This document shows positions 7,591-17,370 of a stretch of DNA of 64,000 nt, piece after piece. The translations under genes and the position numbers were made by a program. The notes under the pieces were generated by a model, which did no database searches, was not told the DNA's origin, and saw only the letters and a list, made by a program, of their open reading frames with translations. Each line of letters begins with the position of its first letter. The stretch's first letter is position 1. This DNA comes from CAISCU01 sp943361925 (GTDB taxonomy: Bacteria > Bacteroidota > Bacteroidia > UKL13-3), in assembly GCA_943361925.1 (NCBI GenBank), contig CALRIT020000007.1:100380-164379 (forward strand), given 5' to 3'.

Positions 7591-7737
7591 ATGAGCAATA
7601 AAGAGAAAGAAATTCTAAAGGAAAAAATTAAAAGAGCAATCAAAATATCTTCTGAAAAATTAATTGAAAAGAAGAGAGCTCTTGGGCAAAAGCTTGTCAT
7701 TAGCGAAGACGGAAAAATTAGAGTAATTGAACCGTAA
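7591..7737 (+). CDS. Small zeta-toxin partner-like protein (48 aa)
   Basis: A 48-residue frame beginning MSNKEKEILKEK and ending LVISEDGKIRVIEP. I recognise this charged helix followed by a short 'LVI..DGKI..I.P' strand from small proteins encoded beside zeta toxins in Bacteroidota, where it is a candidate antitoxin. It starts 12 bases after the stop of the toxin fragment, on the same strand, and looks intact while its partner is broken. The function is inferred from memory of the neighbourhood, and the frame is short. Confidence 0.5.
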   Translation: MSNKEKEILKEKIKRAIKISSEKLIEKKRALGQKLVISEDGKIRVIEP

Positions 7738-7857
7738 AATTGGCGGTGAAGAATAATGTCCAATCAAGATTCAGGTATTAGTGACATCAAGTTGCTTCGA
7801 AGTTCAACTTTCTAAAGCTTCCATCTATCAACATTTATCATTCATAATTAAATAAAT

Positions 7858-7890
7858 AAAGCCATTGCAGATTCAATTCGCAATGGCTTT
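7858..7890 (-). terminator. Terminator after the first SprB-repeat gene (shared hairpin, copy 2)
   Basis: AAAGCCATTGC (7858-7868) and GCAATGGCTTT (7880-7890) pair around the same loop as the copy after metH. It lies 10 bases past the stop of the minus-strand T9SS gene. The minus-strand T tract is interrupted (TTTATTTATTT), so it may be a weaker terminator. Confidence 0.75.
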
Positions 7891-7899
7891 TTTTATTGA

Positions 7900-10800
7900 T
7901 TATAATCTCTTCTGAAGAGGCAGATTTACTTTCATACCGTTTTCTAAAATCAGTATAACAAAATAAGAGCCGTTGGCATAATGCTGAATATCAAGTTTGA
8001 TTTCTGATTGTACTTTATCAAACTCAAAATTTTCAATCATTTTACCTGATACATCAGTTACCTGAATGCTTTTAACTTGGTTTAATCCTCTTTTATTGAT
8101 GATGCTGATATTTGATGAAGCAGGATTTGGAAACAATACATATTCATTATTTACAACACTGTTTTCATTAATACTATTAGCTAATACAAACAAAGGATTG
8201 CTAAGTACTCTTATACCGGATGCACATGGTTGTGAAAATAAAGCCTCAACTAAATAAGTTCTGTTTTGAGTATTGGAGAATGTTTCTGAATAACTCAAGT
8301 TGCCTGAAGAAACCTGATGAACAACTGAAGCATTTCCATTGCCAATTTTTCTATAAACTAAATATGAACTAGGAACCTGCGTTCCAATATAGGGTGTCCA
8401 ACTAATGTTTACATTTCCTGCACTTATGGTTGATGTTATTATAATCGGCTTGCTTTCATCACTTAAACTCGAACTCATTCCGCAACTATCAACTGATTTT
8501 AAATAATAGGTGGGAGCTATTCCATTTGTAGGGATAGGAAAATTTGTATCAACAAAAACCGGATTTCCGCCAAATGGTAACGTAGCCAAAAGGTTGGTGC
8601 CTCTATAAATCTGGTAATTTGCAATTCCTCTATTTGGCGTTTTATTCCAAACTATTTTATATCTGTTTATCGATGTATCACAGGTTATGGCACAAATATT
8701 TTCATCCTCGAATAATGGTTTATAAGGAACAAAAATTGAGTCAAATGCCTGACAAAAAGCTGAATCCTGAACTACTACTTTTAATAAACCACTTTCTAAA
8801 TTACTTGCAAACATTCCGGTTTGAGTTGGATTGCTTAGCCAGTTGATGGTATATGGCGTTTTACCACCTGTTACTGAAATAGAAGCTGTTCCGTTTTTAA
8901 GGCTTAAACAAGAACTTGGACTAGTAGTTAAAGTTGTAGAAATTTTAGTAGGCTCCACAATCATTAAAGTATCAGAAATGGTGCAGCCAAGAGAATCTTT
9001 TGTTGTAATAAAGTATTGACCTTTTGTTAAATTTTTGAAACTTGAATCAAACGAATAACTACCAGCATTTAACTTAAAAGAATAGGGTTTAATTCCTGTA
9101 TTTGCTTTGATATTAATTTCTCCATTCATCAAACCAAAACAAGAAATATCTTTTCTTTGAATACTTACTTGTAAGCCTGAAAGTGGCGGGTTTATTGTTC
9201 TTTCTAAACTGATTGAACAATTGTTGCTGTCTTTAAGCATTAATTGGTAAGTACCCTGATTAAGATTATTGAATACATTATTTGATGTAGGAGTTCCATT
9301 ATTCATTGAATATGTATAAGGTAAATTACCTCCTTCAGCATTCATTACAATGGATGATTTATCATTGGCACATTTAGATTGATTTACCTGAGTTGTAAGG
9401 GTTAATTTGATATCCGGTTCTGTGAGTATCAAACTAAAATTCCTGATACAATTATTGCTGTCTTTTACCTGAACTAATTTTGTGCCTGCTTTTAAGCCGG
9501 TAAATTGAGCTATAGGAGAAAATTCTGTAGCAGTATCAAACTTATAGGTATAAGGACTAATACCACCCGTTGTAACTAGATTTATACTTCCTGTTGAATC
9601 GCCTTTACAAGCTAATTTATTACTTAAATTATTGCTTAAGTTTATGATGGGTGGTTCAATAAAATTAACAGTTGAACTACTGCTACAACCCAATGAATCT
9701 ATAACTGTAAAAGCAATGTTTCCGGCTCTTATATTCTTGAAGAAAGAAGAATCCTGAAAGTTTCCGTTATTCATTTTAAAACGGACAAATCCAACGGCAT
9801 TGTTTGCCCCTAAATTTATGCTAGTTGTTGAATCTCCGTAACAAGCCCCCGACTTCATTTCCTTCGTGAAAATTGAAATGGCCTGAGCAGGTTCATTTAA
9901 GGTAATCTGAATACTATCTTTAAAATTATTGACATCTTTTGTATAAGCCCAATAAGTACCTGCAGCAAGATTATTGAATGTGTCTTTTAGTACATAAGCT
10001 CCATTATTAAGTTTATACTGATATGGACCTATTCCGCCAACTGTAGCTAATTTGATAGAGCCATTTGGTATTCCTTTACAGGTAATATTTTTTTCAACTA
10101 AACTAACAATTCTAAAAATCCCACCAATTTGAAGAGAATCATTAATCCAGTTTGTTCCGCAATTTGTAATCAGTCCTACTTTTATTCTATACAAACCTAT
10201 TTGAGGAAAGGTATAGCTAATAGAATCTGAATTGATAGAATTATATGTATTTGAACCAGGGTTAGTTTCTACTTGCCAGATGGTAGCAGCTTTGTTATTG
10301 GGTATTTGATTGGTTCTGGTATAAGAAAATTTTCTATCAAAATATCCCGTAATTTTTTTGTTGATGATAGCTGTTGGGCCATTTGTAACATAAATTGAAA
10401 AGGATAAACTCGATTTTCCTTTTAACGGACATTTTCTATCTGTGCTTATGATAGGTATAATAAAAGGGTTGTTTGAAACATCGGAAACACTTGGTGTCCA
10501 GCAAACTTTAACCGAATCATTTTTTGGCCCGTTAACAGCTCTTGTTGCCACATTATAAAGTCTTGTGACTGTTAAATTATTATTAGTATTTGGAAAGTAA
10601 CTAACTGTAATATCAGTTGTATCATCTACATCCGCATCTGTTGATACAAAGGTTTTACATAAATTAACACCCGGACAAGCGTATTCAACTACCTGGTAAT
10701 TAGGGTTTATCAAGGTTCCTGAATCATTAAAAGTTCTTGCTATTGGAGGATTATTTGCTGGTTGTGCTATTGAATAAATCTGGTAATCCATTATAATGCT

Positions 10801-11715
10801 TCCAATAAATGTCATGACTCCATTTACTCTTCTCCATTTTTTAATTTCTACAACCAAATTCGCAACCCAGGTCGTTAGTGTTCTGAATCTTAATTGTCCG
10901 GTTATTGGATTGAGTTGTAAACCAAATGGTGGCAATAGTGGTGGTGATAGTCCGGGAACTCCCATATAAGGAAAGGGTTGATTTGGACCATAAGGAGCAA
11001 GGTAGGTTGCTATAGATGATATACCGGTTTTAGATGGTGCTAAATGGTAACTCAAAGAATCGCCTTCTGTGTCATTTGCACTTAAATCTAAGACTTGGTC
11101 ATATCCCGGTCTGACAATTAAATCGAAGTTATTATTTAATCTTGGCGAAGAATTCGGAGCACATTTATTGATTTTAATGCTCATGTAGTAATTCAAAGTT
11201 GAAGGATTTACAAGAATGGTATTTGCATTAGTCCTGCAACAAGCATCAAAACCAATATTCACCATGCAGCAATTAGCTGGGATTGTGGCTAAATTTACAA
11301 TACCCTGAAAGGTATAAATTTCAGTTCCCGGAGAAAAAGTTCCAGGGGTTCGTGTTCCACAATTAGTGCAGATTGTTGGTGAAGACGTATTACATAATTG
11401 ATGTATGACATCATATCCACTTATGTTTGGTAAAACTGTAAGGTTAACAGTTCCAAATGAAACGCCTAAATATGGAGCCTCTGCCCCTGTAATATTTAAA
11501 TTTAAGGCACAAGAACTCGATACTGGCCCGGGTGGACAACCACAAAGAGTAGCACCACTGCAGTCGCGAAACATTTTATAAGTAATAAGATAAAAGGTCG
11601 AATTTGCTCCCATTTGTTGATATGTCATAAAACCTCCAACTAAATCGAGTGCTTTAGTTGAGGTATTACCAATAAAAAGTAAACAAATTAATAGGTAGAG
11701 TATTTTTCGCTTCAT
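7900..11715 (-). CDS. Large secreted surface protein with six SprB repeats and a T9SS sorting domain
   Basis: The 1,271-residue protein starts at MKRKILYLLICLLF, a signal peptide; the open frame extends 43 codons upstream without signal-peptide character, so I use 11715. The first ~330 residues are Cys-rich and contain LVGGFMTYQ and ITYKMFRDCSG. From about 570 to 1,000 there are six repeats of about 75-80 residues of the SprB type, each opening with C-x-G and holding GG-x-x-PY and a 'KDSNNC' end. A fibronectin-like region follows, then the sorting domain (VLFPNPASSNISI ... ENGMKVNLPLQKRL). SprB is the gliding adhesin of flavobacteria; this protein is much smaller and more probably a general surface adhesin. 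It is a close paralogue of the gene at 11902. Confidence 0.88.
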   Translation of the reverse strand: MKRKILYLLICLLFIGNTSTKALDLVGGFMTYQQMGANSTFYLITYKMFRDCSGATLCGCPPGPVSSSCALNLNITGAEAPYLGVSFGTVNLTVLPNISGYDVIHQLCNTSSPTICTNCGTRTPGTFSPGTEIYTFQGIVNLATIPANCCMVNIGFDACCRTNANTILVNPSTLNYYMSIKINKCAPNSSPRLNNNFDLIVRPGYDQVLDLSANDTEGDSLSYHLAPSKTGISSIATYLAPYGPNQPFPYMGVPGLSPPLLPPFGLQLNPITGQLRFRTLTTWVANLVVEIKKWRRVNGVMTFIGSIIMDYQIYSIAQPANNPPIARTFNDSGTLINPNYQVVEYACPGVNLCKTFVSTDADVDDTTDITVSYFPNTNNNLTVTRLYNVATRAVNGPKNDSVKVCWTPSVSDVSNNPFIIPIISTDRKCPLKGKSSLSFSIYVTNGPTAIINKKITGYFDRKFSYTRTNQIPNNKAATIWQVETNPGSNTYNSINSDSISYTFPQIGLYRIKVGLITNCGTNWINDSLQIGGIFRIVSLVEKNITCKGIPNGSIKLATVGGIGPYQYKLNNGAYVLKDTFNNLAAGTYWAYTKDVNNFKDSIQITLNEPAQAISIFTKEMKSGACYGDSTTSINLGANNAVGFVRFKMNNGNFQDSSFFKNIRAGNIAFTVIDSLGCSSSSTVNFIEPPIINLSNNLSNKLACKGDSTGSINLVTTGGISPYTYKFDTATEFSPIAQFTGLKAGTKLVQVKDSNNCIRNFSLILTEPDIKLTLTTQVNQSKCANDKSSIVMNAEGGNLPYTYSMNNGTPTSNNVFNNLNQGTYQLMLKDSNNCSISLERTINPPLSGLQVSIQRKDISCFGLMNGEINIKANTGIKPYSFKLNAGSYSFDSSFKNLTKGQYFITTKDSLGCTISDTLMIVEPTKISTTLTTSPSSCLSLKNGTASISVTGGKTPYTINWLSNPTQTGMFASNLESGLLKVVVQDSAFCQAFDSIFVPYKPLFEDENICAITCDTSINRYKIVWNKTPNRGIANYQIYRGTNLLATLPFGGNPVFVDTNFPIPTNGIAPTYYLKSVDSCGMSSSLSDESKPIIITSTISAGNVNISWTPYIGTQVPSSYLVYRKIGNGNASVVHQVSSGNLSYSETFSNTQNRTYLVEALFSQPCASGIRVLSNPLFVLANSINENSVVNNEYVLFPNPASSNISIINKRGLNQVKSIQVTDVSGKMIENFEFDKVQSEIKLDIQHYANGSYFVILILENGMKVNLPLQKRL

Positions 11716-11855
11716 AAAAGATATTTTAAGCAATTTAATTTTTTTTAAAGCTTTAATATTTGATGAAAGAAGAATTAGTAAAAGTTTAATAATTAGAAAT
11801 TTGTTGTATGAATTATGGATTAATCTTGAAATATAAGACTTCAATTCTTAACCAT

Positions 11856-11896
11856 AAAAAAAGCCATTGCAGATTCAATTTGCAATGGCTTTTTTT
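11856..11896 (-). terminator. Terminator after the second SprB-repeat gene (shared hairpin, copy 3)
   Basis: The 15-base arms AAAAAAAGCCATTGC (11856-11870) and GCAATGGCTTTTTTT (11882-11896) form a bidirectional hairpin, five bases beyond the stop of the minus-strand gene at 11902. The loop differs from copy 1 by one base. Confidence 0.9.
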
Positions 11897-11901
11897 ATTA
11901 A

Positions 11902-14900
11902 TTATAATCTCTTTTGAAGAGGCAGATTTACTTTCATACCATTTTCTAAAATCAGTATCACAAAATAAGAGCCATTGGCATAATGCTGAATATCGAGTTT
12001 GATTTCAGATTGTACTTTATCATACTCAAAGTTTTCAATGATTTTACCTGAAACATCAGTTACCTGAATGCTTTTAATTTGATTGATTCCTCTTTTATTG
12101 ATGATGCTGATATTTGATGAAGCGGGATTTGGAAATAATACATATTCATTATTCAATTGACTGCTTTCATTTAAACTGCTTGGAAATACATGTAAAGGAT
12201 TACTTAGCACCCTGATTCCACCAGAGCAAGGCAACGAGAATATGGCTTCAACGATATAAGACCTGTTTTGAGCACCACTAAAAGTATCAGTATAATTTAA
12301 GCTAGCTGCAGAAGTTTGATAAACAACCATGGCACTTCCAGTTCCTATTTTTCGATAAACCTGATAAGAACTTGGAACGCTGCTTCCTGTATATGGTGTC
12401 CAACTTAAATTGATGTTTCCTCCACCAACATTTGCGCTCATGAGTATTGGTTTGGTTTCATCACTTAATCCAGAGCTATTACCACAACTATCAACTGATT
12501 TTAAATAGTAAGAGGGAGCAATTCCGTTTGTTGGCAATGGATAATTTGCATCCAAAAATACCGGAATATCATTAAATGGTACAGTAGCAATCAAAGCGCT
12601 TCCTCTGTAAATCTGATAACTTGCTATTCCTTTATTCAGTGTTTTATTCCAGCTTAATCTGTATTTGAAACTTGCAGTATCACAGGTAACTGCACAGATG
12701 TTTTCATCTTGATAAACAGGTTTAAATGGAATCACTACCGAATCGTATGTGGTACATAAAACTGAATCCTGAATCAATACCCTCAATAAGCCACTTTCCA
12801 GATTGTTTGCAGTGTTTCCGGTTTGTGTTGGACTACTTAACCAAGTGATGTTAAACGGAGATTTTCCTCCACTGATAAAAATAGATGCAGTTCCGTTTTT
12901 GGCACCCAGACAATTGTTACCTGTTGCAGTAATTGTACTTATAATTTTTGCTTCCTGATTTAATGTTTTACTTTCTTCATTTATACATCCCACTCCATCA
13001 CGTGTTGTGATTGTATACGTTCCGGGTGCAAGATTTTTGAAGGTAGAATCCTGTGAGTAGATTCCATTATTGATTCTAAAAACATAAGGTTTTGGCGCAC
13101 CACTTGCACTCACTGTAAATTCACCATTTTTTTTGCCAAAACAATTGATATTTTTACTATTAATTGTTGTTCTTAAATTCGATAAAGGAGCATTGATGGT
13201 TCTTTCCAGATTGATGCTGCATCTATTGCTATCTGTCACCACAAATGAATAGATACCCTGATCTAAGTTGTTGAATTGAGGATTTGATGTAGGAGTTGCA
13301 CTATTCACTCTGTAAGAATATGGAAGATTTCCACCTGATGTATTCAATGTAATTGATGATTTTTGGTAATCACAAATTGTTTGATTTACACTGGCAGTTG
13401 TCGATAGTTTTACCAGTGGTTCACTAATGGTATAATTAATTGTATTCGTGCAATTTTCAAGATCCTTCACACTAATGATTTGAACACCTGCTTTTAAATT
13501 ATTGAATATTTGATTTGTTTGATAAGGTGAATTGTTGAAGCTAAACAAATATCCACCTGCACCATTTGATGCAGAAACCTGAATACTTGCACTTGAATCT
13601 CCTTTACAAGCAATTCTTGTGCTTCCACTTACTGTAATTTGTATGGCTTGATTTTGATTGATTTGAATAGAATCAAAATACAAACATCCAACAGAATCTT
13701 TCATTGTTACCCTGTATCTTCCTGCATTCAGATTTTTTAGTACACTATCAGTTTGATAAACACCTGTGTTGATGCGATAAGTATATGGTGCTTTTCCTCC
13801 AGTACCCGAAACTTTTATTTCTCCATTGTTTGATCCGAAACAATAAACATCTGTTTTACTTAGAGTGAAGCTTAGTGCAGAAGGCAAAGGAAGTACTGTT
13901 TTATTAGCCATTATTACCTGGCAATTGTTATCATCTTTTACATAAAACGAATAAGTACCCGGATTGAGATTACTAATGGTTGAACTGTTGGAAGATGCTC
14001 CATTTACAATTCCATAAAGGTAGGGTGGAACTCCTCCAATGGAATTAAAAACAGCCTGACCTTTTGGTAAATTACAATTAGGTTGGTTGATGTTAACTGT
14101 TGAACTTAATGCCACATTTGGCTCACTGATAGTATAACCGATAGATTTAACACAATCATTTGAATCCTTCACCTGAATGATATGATTACCCCCTTTTAAT
14201 CCTGTAAAGTTTGGACTGCTTTGGTAAGCACCACTATCAATTCGATACGCATAAGGTTGCGTTCCTCCTCCAGCCAATAGAAATATCGAGGCATTTGAAT
14301 CTCCTTTACAAGTAATACTGTTAAGTGTACTTACACTTAAGCTCATACCTGGATTTTGTGTGATTCGTGTTGTATCAGAAGCTATACAAGCATTTGAATC
14401 CATTACATATAATTGGTGTAAGCCGGCAAATACATTTCTGAAAACAGAATCACTTGAATAACTAAGACTATCAATTTTAAACAAGTAAGGTCTTTTTCCT
14501 CCATTTGCTGATAAGCTTATCTCACCAGTTGCAGAGCCAAAACAAAATGCATTCTTTTTAGTATAACTTATTGATACGCCTGTTGCTGGAGCTGCATTGA
14601 TGAGGATATTTGGGAAATTTATCTGGCAATTATTTGAGTCTTTGATGTAAAAAGTATAAGTACCCGGATTAATGTTTCCTATAGTAGAACTAGAGCCTGA
14701 TGTGGTATTAAAAACGCCATAGGTATAAGGTGTATTTCCACCAATTGCATTAATTTGAACAATACCTTTTGTGTTGGCACAAATGGGTTGTGTGGTACTG
14801 ATACTCGCAGTTAATTTGATACTTGGTTCTGTATGTGTGATACTAAAGTTTCGGATGCATGAATTATTATCTTTTACCTGATATAATCTAGTTCCGGGAA

Positions 14901-17115
14901 GTAAACCACTGAAAGAATTATTGCTACTGAAAACACTTGCTGTATCAAATTTATAGGTATAAGGACTAATACCACCGCTTGCCAAAAAGAGGATACTTCC
15001 ACTTGTATCTCCTTTACATGCAATTCTATTTCCCAAACTATTTGTTACTGTAATAGGTAATGGTTCACTAAATTGAATAGAACTTGAATTGGTGCAGCCC
15101 AGTGAGTCCATAACTGTAAAAGTATAGGTCCCTGATTTGAAATTTGTAAATCTTGCGGAATCCTGAAAATTTCCATTACCCATTTTGAAACGTCTGAATC
15201 CTGTTGCAAAATTGGCACCCAGAATGATACTTGCATTTGAATCACCCGAACAGGTAACTATTTTCTTTTCTATTGTGGTAAGTGTAATTGCATTTGCAGG
15301 TTGAAATAAGGTAATAAGAACACTATCTCTCAGATTATTGACATCTCTTGCATAAGCCCAATAATTGCCGGCTGGCAGATTCGAAAACGAATCGATTGAA
15401 CTATAAGCTCCATTGTTTAATTTATACTGGTAAGGCGCTGTTCCTCCAAGTCCCGCAACTTTTATAAAGCCGGTTGAAATCCCTCTGCAACTAATTCCTT
15501 TTTCACTTATAGGCATAATGTTGAATCCTCCAATAGGCAAGGAATCAAGAATCCAGTTAGTAGTACAATTTGAATTTAAACCCAATCTGATTCTATAAAA
15601 TCCAATTTGAGGGAAATTATAATCTAATGAATCTGCTGTGATACTTGTGTAGGTATTTGAACCTGGAATTGTTTCAATTTGCCAAACAGTTGCATTGTTA
15701 GGTATCGAATTGGTTTTTGAATAAGTAAACTTTCTGCTCAACAAGCCTGTTACTTTTTTATTGATTTTGGCATTAGGGATATTACCAACATAGATTGAAT
15801 ATGACAAAGTTGATTTTCCTTTGATAGAACATTTTCTATCTGTAGCAGTAAGAGTAAAAATATAAGGATTGTTAGAGGAATGTGTAGGACTTGGTGTCCA
15901 GCATATTCTAACCGAGTCAAATTGAGGTCCATTAACAGACCTTGTTGTGCTATCATACAAACGGGTAAAACTAAAATTGCTTAATGAGTAGGCATTACTT
16001 GAAATTGTTAAATCAGTCGTATCAGAGGCGTCAAAATCTGTGGCAACAAATGTTCTGCAAATATTTGCTCCTGGACAGGTATTCTCTGTAATTTGATAAT
16101 TGGGGTCATAAATCGCACCTGATGAGTTAAAAGTTTTTACTCTGGGTGAACTATTAGCACTAGCTATTACACTATAAAACTGATGGTCGCGGATAACACT
16201 TCCGAGATAAGTCATCACTCCATTTATTCTTCTCCATTCTTTCACTTCAATTGCTAGATTGGATACCCAGGTATTAACAGGTCTAAACTGTAACTGACCA
16301 GTAACAGGGTTCAGATGAATTCCTAAAGGTGGAAGCACGTTAGGCGGTGTTAAAGGTTGTCCTAAATAAGGAAATGGTAAGAATTGACCAAAAGGAGCCA
16401 TGTATGTAGCTGTAGTTAAAGGGCCTGTTTTGGCAGGTGAAAAATTATAACTAAGTGAATCTCCGTCAGCATCAGTGGCACTTAAATCAATAATCTGATC
16501 AATTCCTTGTCTGACAACAAATTCAGGTTCACTATTGAATATTGGTGAAGTATTTGGACCAGTTATACACCTATTGATACTAACGCCAACATAATAATTT
16601 GTACCTGTAGGATTAGCCAGGATAGTATTTGCATTGTTTCTGCAACAATCGGAAAAGCCAATATTCACCAAACAACAACTTGAAGGAAATACAGATAAAT
16701 TAACAATCCCCTGAAAGGTATAAACTTCAACTCCTGGTGTAAAACTTCCGGGTGTGCGAGTTCCACAATTTGAGCAAATTGTTTTTGATGTGTTACATAA
16801 TTGTATAATATCATATCCACTACCGGCAGTCAAAATAGGAAGTGTAGCACTCCCATAAGAAAGTCCAGCGCATGGTGTTTGGGCTCCAGTTAAAGATAAG
16901 CTTATTGAACATGAACTGGAAAGTGGTCCTGGTCCACAATTACAAAATGATATTCCGCTGCAATCACGATACATTTTATAGGTAATCAGGTATTGGTTTG
17001 GACTATTTGGTACAGCCTGATAAGTCATCTGCCCACCTATTAAGTGCATGGCAAAACTATTTGACTGTATAAAAAAAATAAATGCAAAAATCAGGTAGTA
17101 TATAATTCGTTTCAT
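11902..17115 (-). CDS. Giant secreted surface protein with twelve SprB repeats and a T9SS sorting domain
   Basis: A 1,737-residue paralogue of the gene at 7900. It has a signal peptide (MKRIIYYLIFAFIFFIQSNSFA), the same Cys-rich N-terminal region (LIGGQMTYQ, ITYKMYRDCSG), and by my count twelve SprB-type repeats between about 565 and 1,470, each beginning with a Cys and carrying a central GG...PY. The fibronectin-like segment and T9SS domain are almost identical to those of the neighbour; the last 85 codons differ at only a few positions. The proteins would be exported by the type IX machinery and fixed to the surface or released. The two genes lie in tandem, each with its own terminator, so they are probably transcribed separately. 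Confidence 0.9.
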   Translation of the reverse strand: MKRIIYYLIFAFIFFIQSNSFAMHLIGGQMTYQAVPNSPNQYLITYKMYRDCSGISFCNCGPGPLSSSCSISLSLTGAQTPCAGLSYGSATLPILTAGSGYDIIQLCNTSKTICSNCGTRTPGSFTPGVEVYTFQGIVNLSVFPSSCCLVNIGFSDCCRNNANTILANPTGTNYYVGVSINRCITGPNTSPIFNSEPEFVVRQGIDQIIDLSATDADGDSLSYNFSPAKTGPLTTATYMAPFGQFLPFPYLGQPLTPPNVLPPLGIHLNPVTGQLQFRPVNTWVSNLAIEVKEWRRINGVMTYLGSVIRDHQFYSVIASANSSPRVKTFNSSGAIYDPNYQITENTCPGANICRTFVATDFDASDTTDLTISSNAYSLSNFSFTRLYDSTTRSVNGPQFDSVRICWTPSPTHSSNNPYIFTLTATDRKCSIKGKSTLSYSIYVGNIPNAKINKKVTGLLSRKFTYSKTNSIPNNATVWQIETIPGSNTYTSITADSLDYNFPQIGFYRIRLGLNSNCTTNWILDSLPIGGFNIMPISEKGISCRGISTGFIKVAGLGGTAPYQYKLNNGAYSSIDSFSNLPAGNYWAYARDVNNLRDSVLITLFQPANAITLTTIEKKIVTCSGDSNASIILGANFATGFRRFKMGNGNFQDSARFTNFKSGTYTFTVMDSLGCTNSSSIQFSEPLPITVTNSLGNRIACKGDTSGSILFLASGGISPYTYKFDTASVFSSNNSFSGLLPGTRLYQVKDNNSCIRNFSITHTEPSIKLTASISTTQPICANTKGIVQINAIGGNTPYTYGVFNTTSGSSSTIGNINPGTYTFYIKDSNNCQINFPNILINAAPATGVSISYTKKNAFCFGSATGEISLSANGGKRPYLFKIDSLSYSSDSVFRNVFAGLHQLYVMDSNACIASDTTRITQNPGMSLSVSTLNSITCKGDSNASIFLLAGGGTQPYAYRIDSGAYQSSPNFTGLKGGNHIIQVKDSNDCVKSIGYTISEPNVALSSTVNINQPNCNLPKGQAVFNSIGGVPPYLYGIVNGASSNSSTISNLNPGTYSFYVKDDNNCQVIMANKTVLPLPSALSFTLSKTDVYCFGSNNGEIKVSGTGGKAPYTYRINTGVYQTDSVLKNLNAGRYRVTMKDSVGCLYFDSIQINQNQAIQITVSGSTRIACKGDSSASIQVSASNGAGGYLFSFNNSPYQTNQIFNNLKAGVQIISVKDLENCTNTINYTISEPLVKLSTTASVNQTICDYQKSSITLNTSGGNLPYSYRVNSATPTSNPQFNNLDQGIYSFVVTDSNRCSINLERTINAPLSNLRTTINSKNINCFGKKNGEFTVSASGAPKPYVFRINNGIYSQDSTFKNLAPGTYTITTRDGVGCINEESKTLNQEAKIISTITATGNNCLGAKNGTASIFISGGKSPFNITWLSSPTQTGNTANNLESGLLRVLIQDSVLCTTYDSVVIPFKPVYQDENICAVTCDTASFKYRLSWNKTLNKGIASYQIYRGSALIATVPFNDIPVFLDANYPLPTNGIAPSYYLKSVDSCGNSSGLSDETKPILMSANVGGGNINLSWTPYTGSSVPSSYQVYRKIGTGSAMVVYQTSAASLNYTDTFSGAQNRSYIVEAIFSLPCSGGIRVLSNPLHVFPSSLNESSQLNNEYVLFPNPASSNISIINKRGINQIKSIQVTDVSGKIIENFEYDKVQSEIKLDIQHYANGSYFVILILENGMKVNLPLQKRL

Positions 17116-17370
17116 AATTGTATTTTTTTATGCAAGTTAATTTTTTTTTTAACCCATGGATATGGACTGATTAAGAATTAGTAAAAGTTTAGTAAGTAAT
17201 TATGTAATTTTTAGGAGTTTGATTTCCACCTTTTCATTCGTTTTTATTTTAAGCAAAATCACTTCACCTTAAATTTTATTAAGCTTGCTACTTTTATGTG
17301 TTCTCTAAGAAATTTTCTTTTTTAAAAGGGCTATTATGCGGCATCTATTTATCAGTGAAAACGCGCATAT

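Noticed and set aside
7575..7763. 62-codon minus-strand frame opposite the small zeta-partner gene
   Set aside because: It is the antisense shadow of the 7591-7737 frame, which has a recognisable protein pattern.
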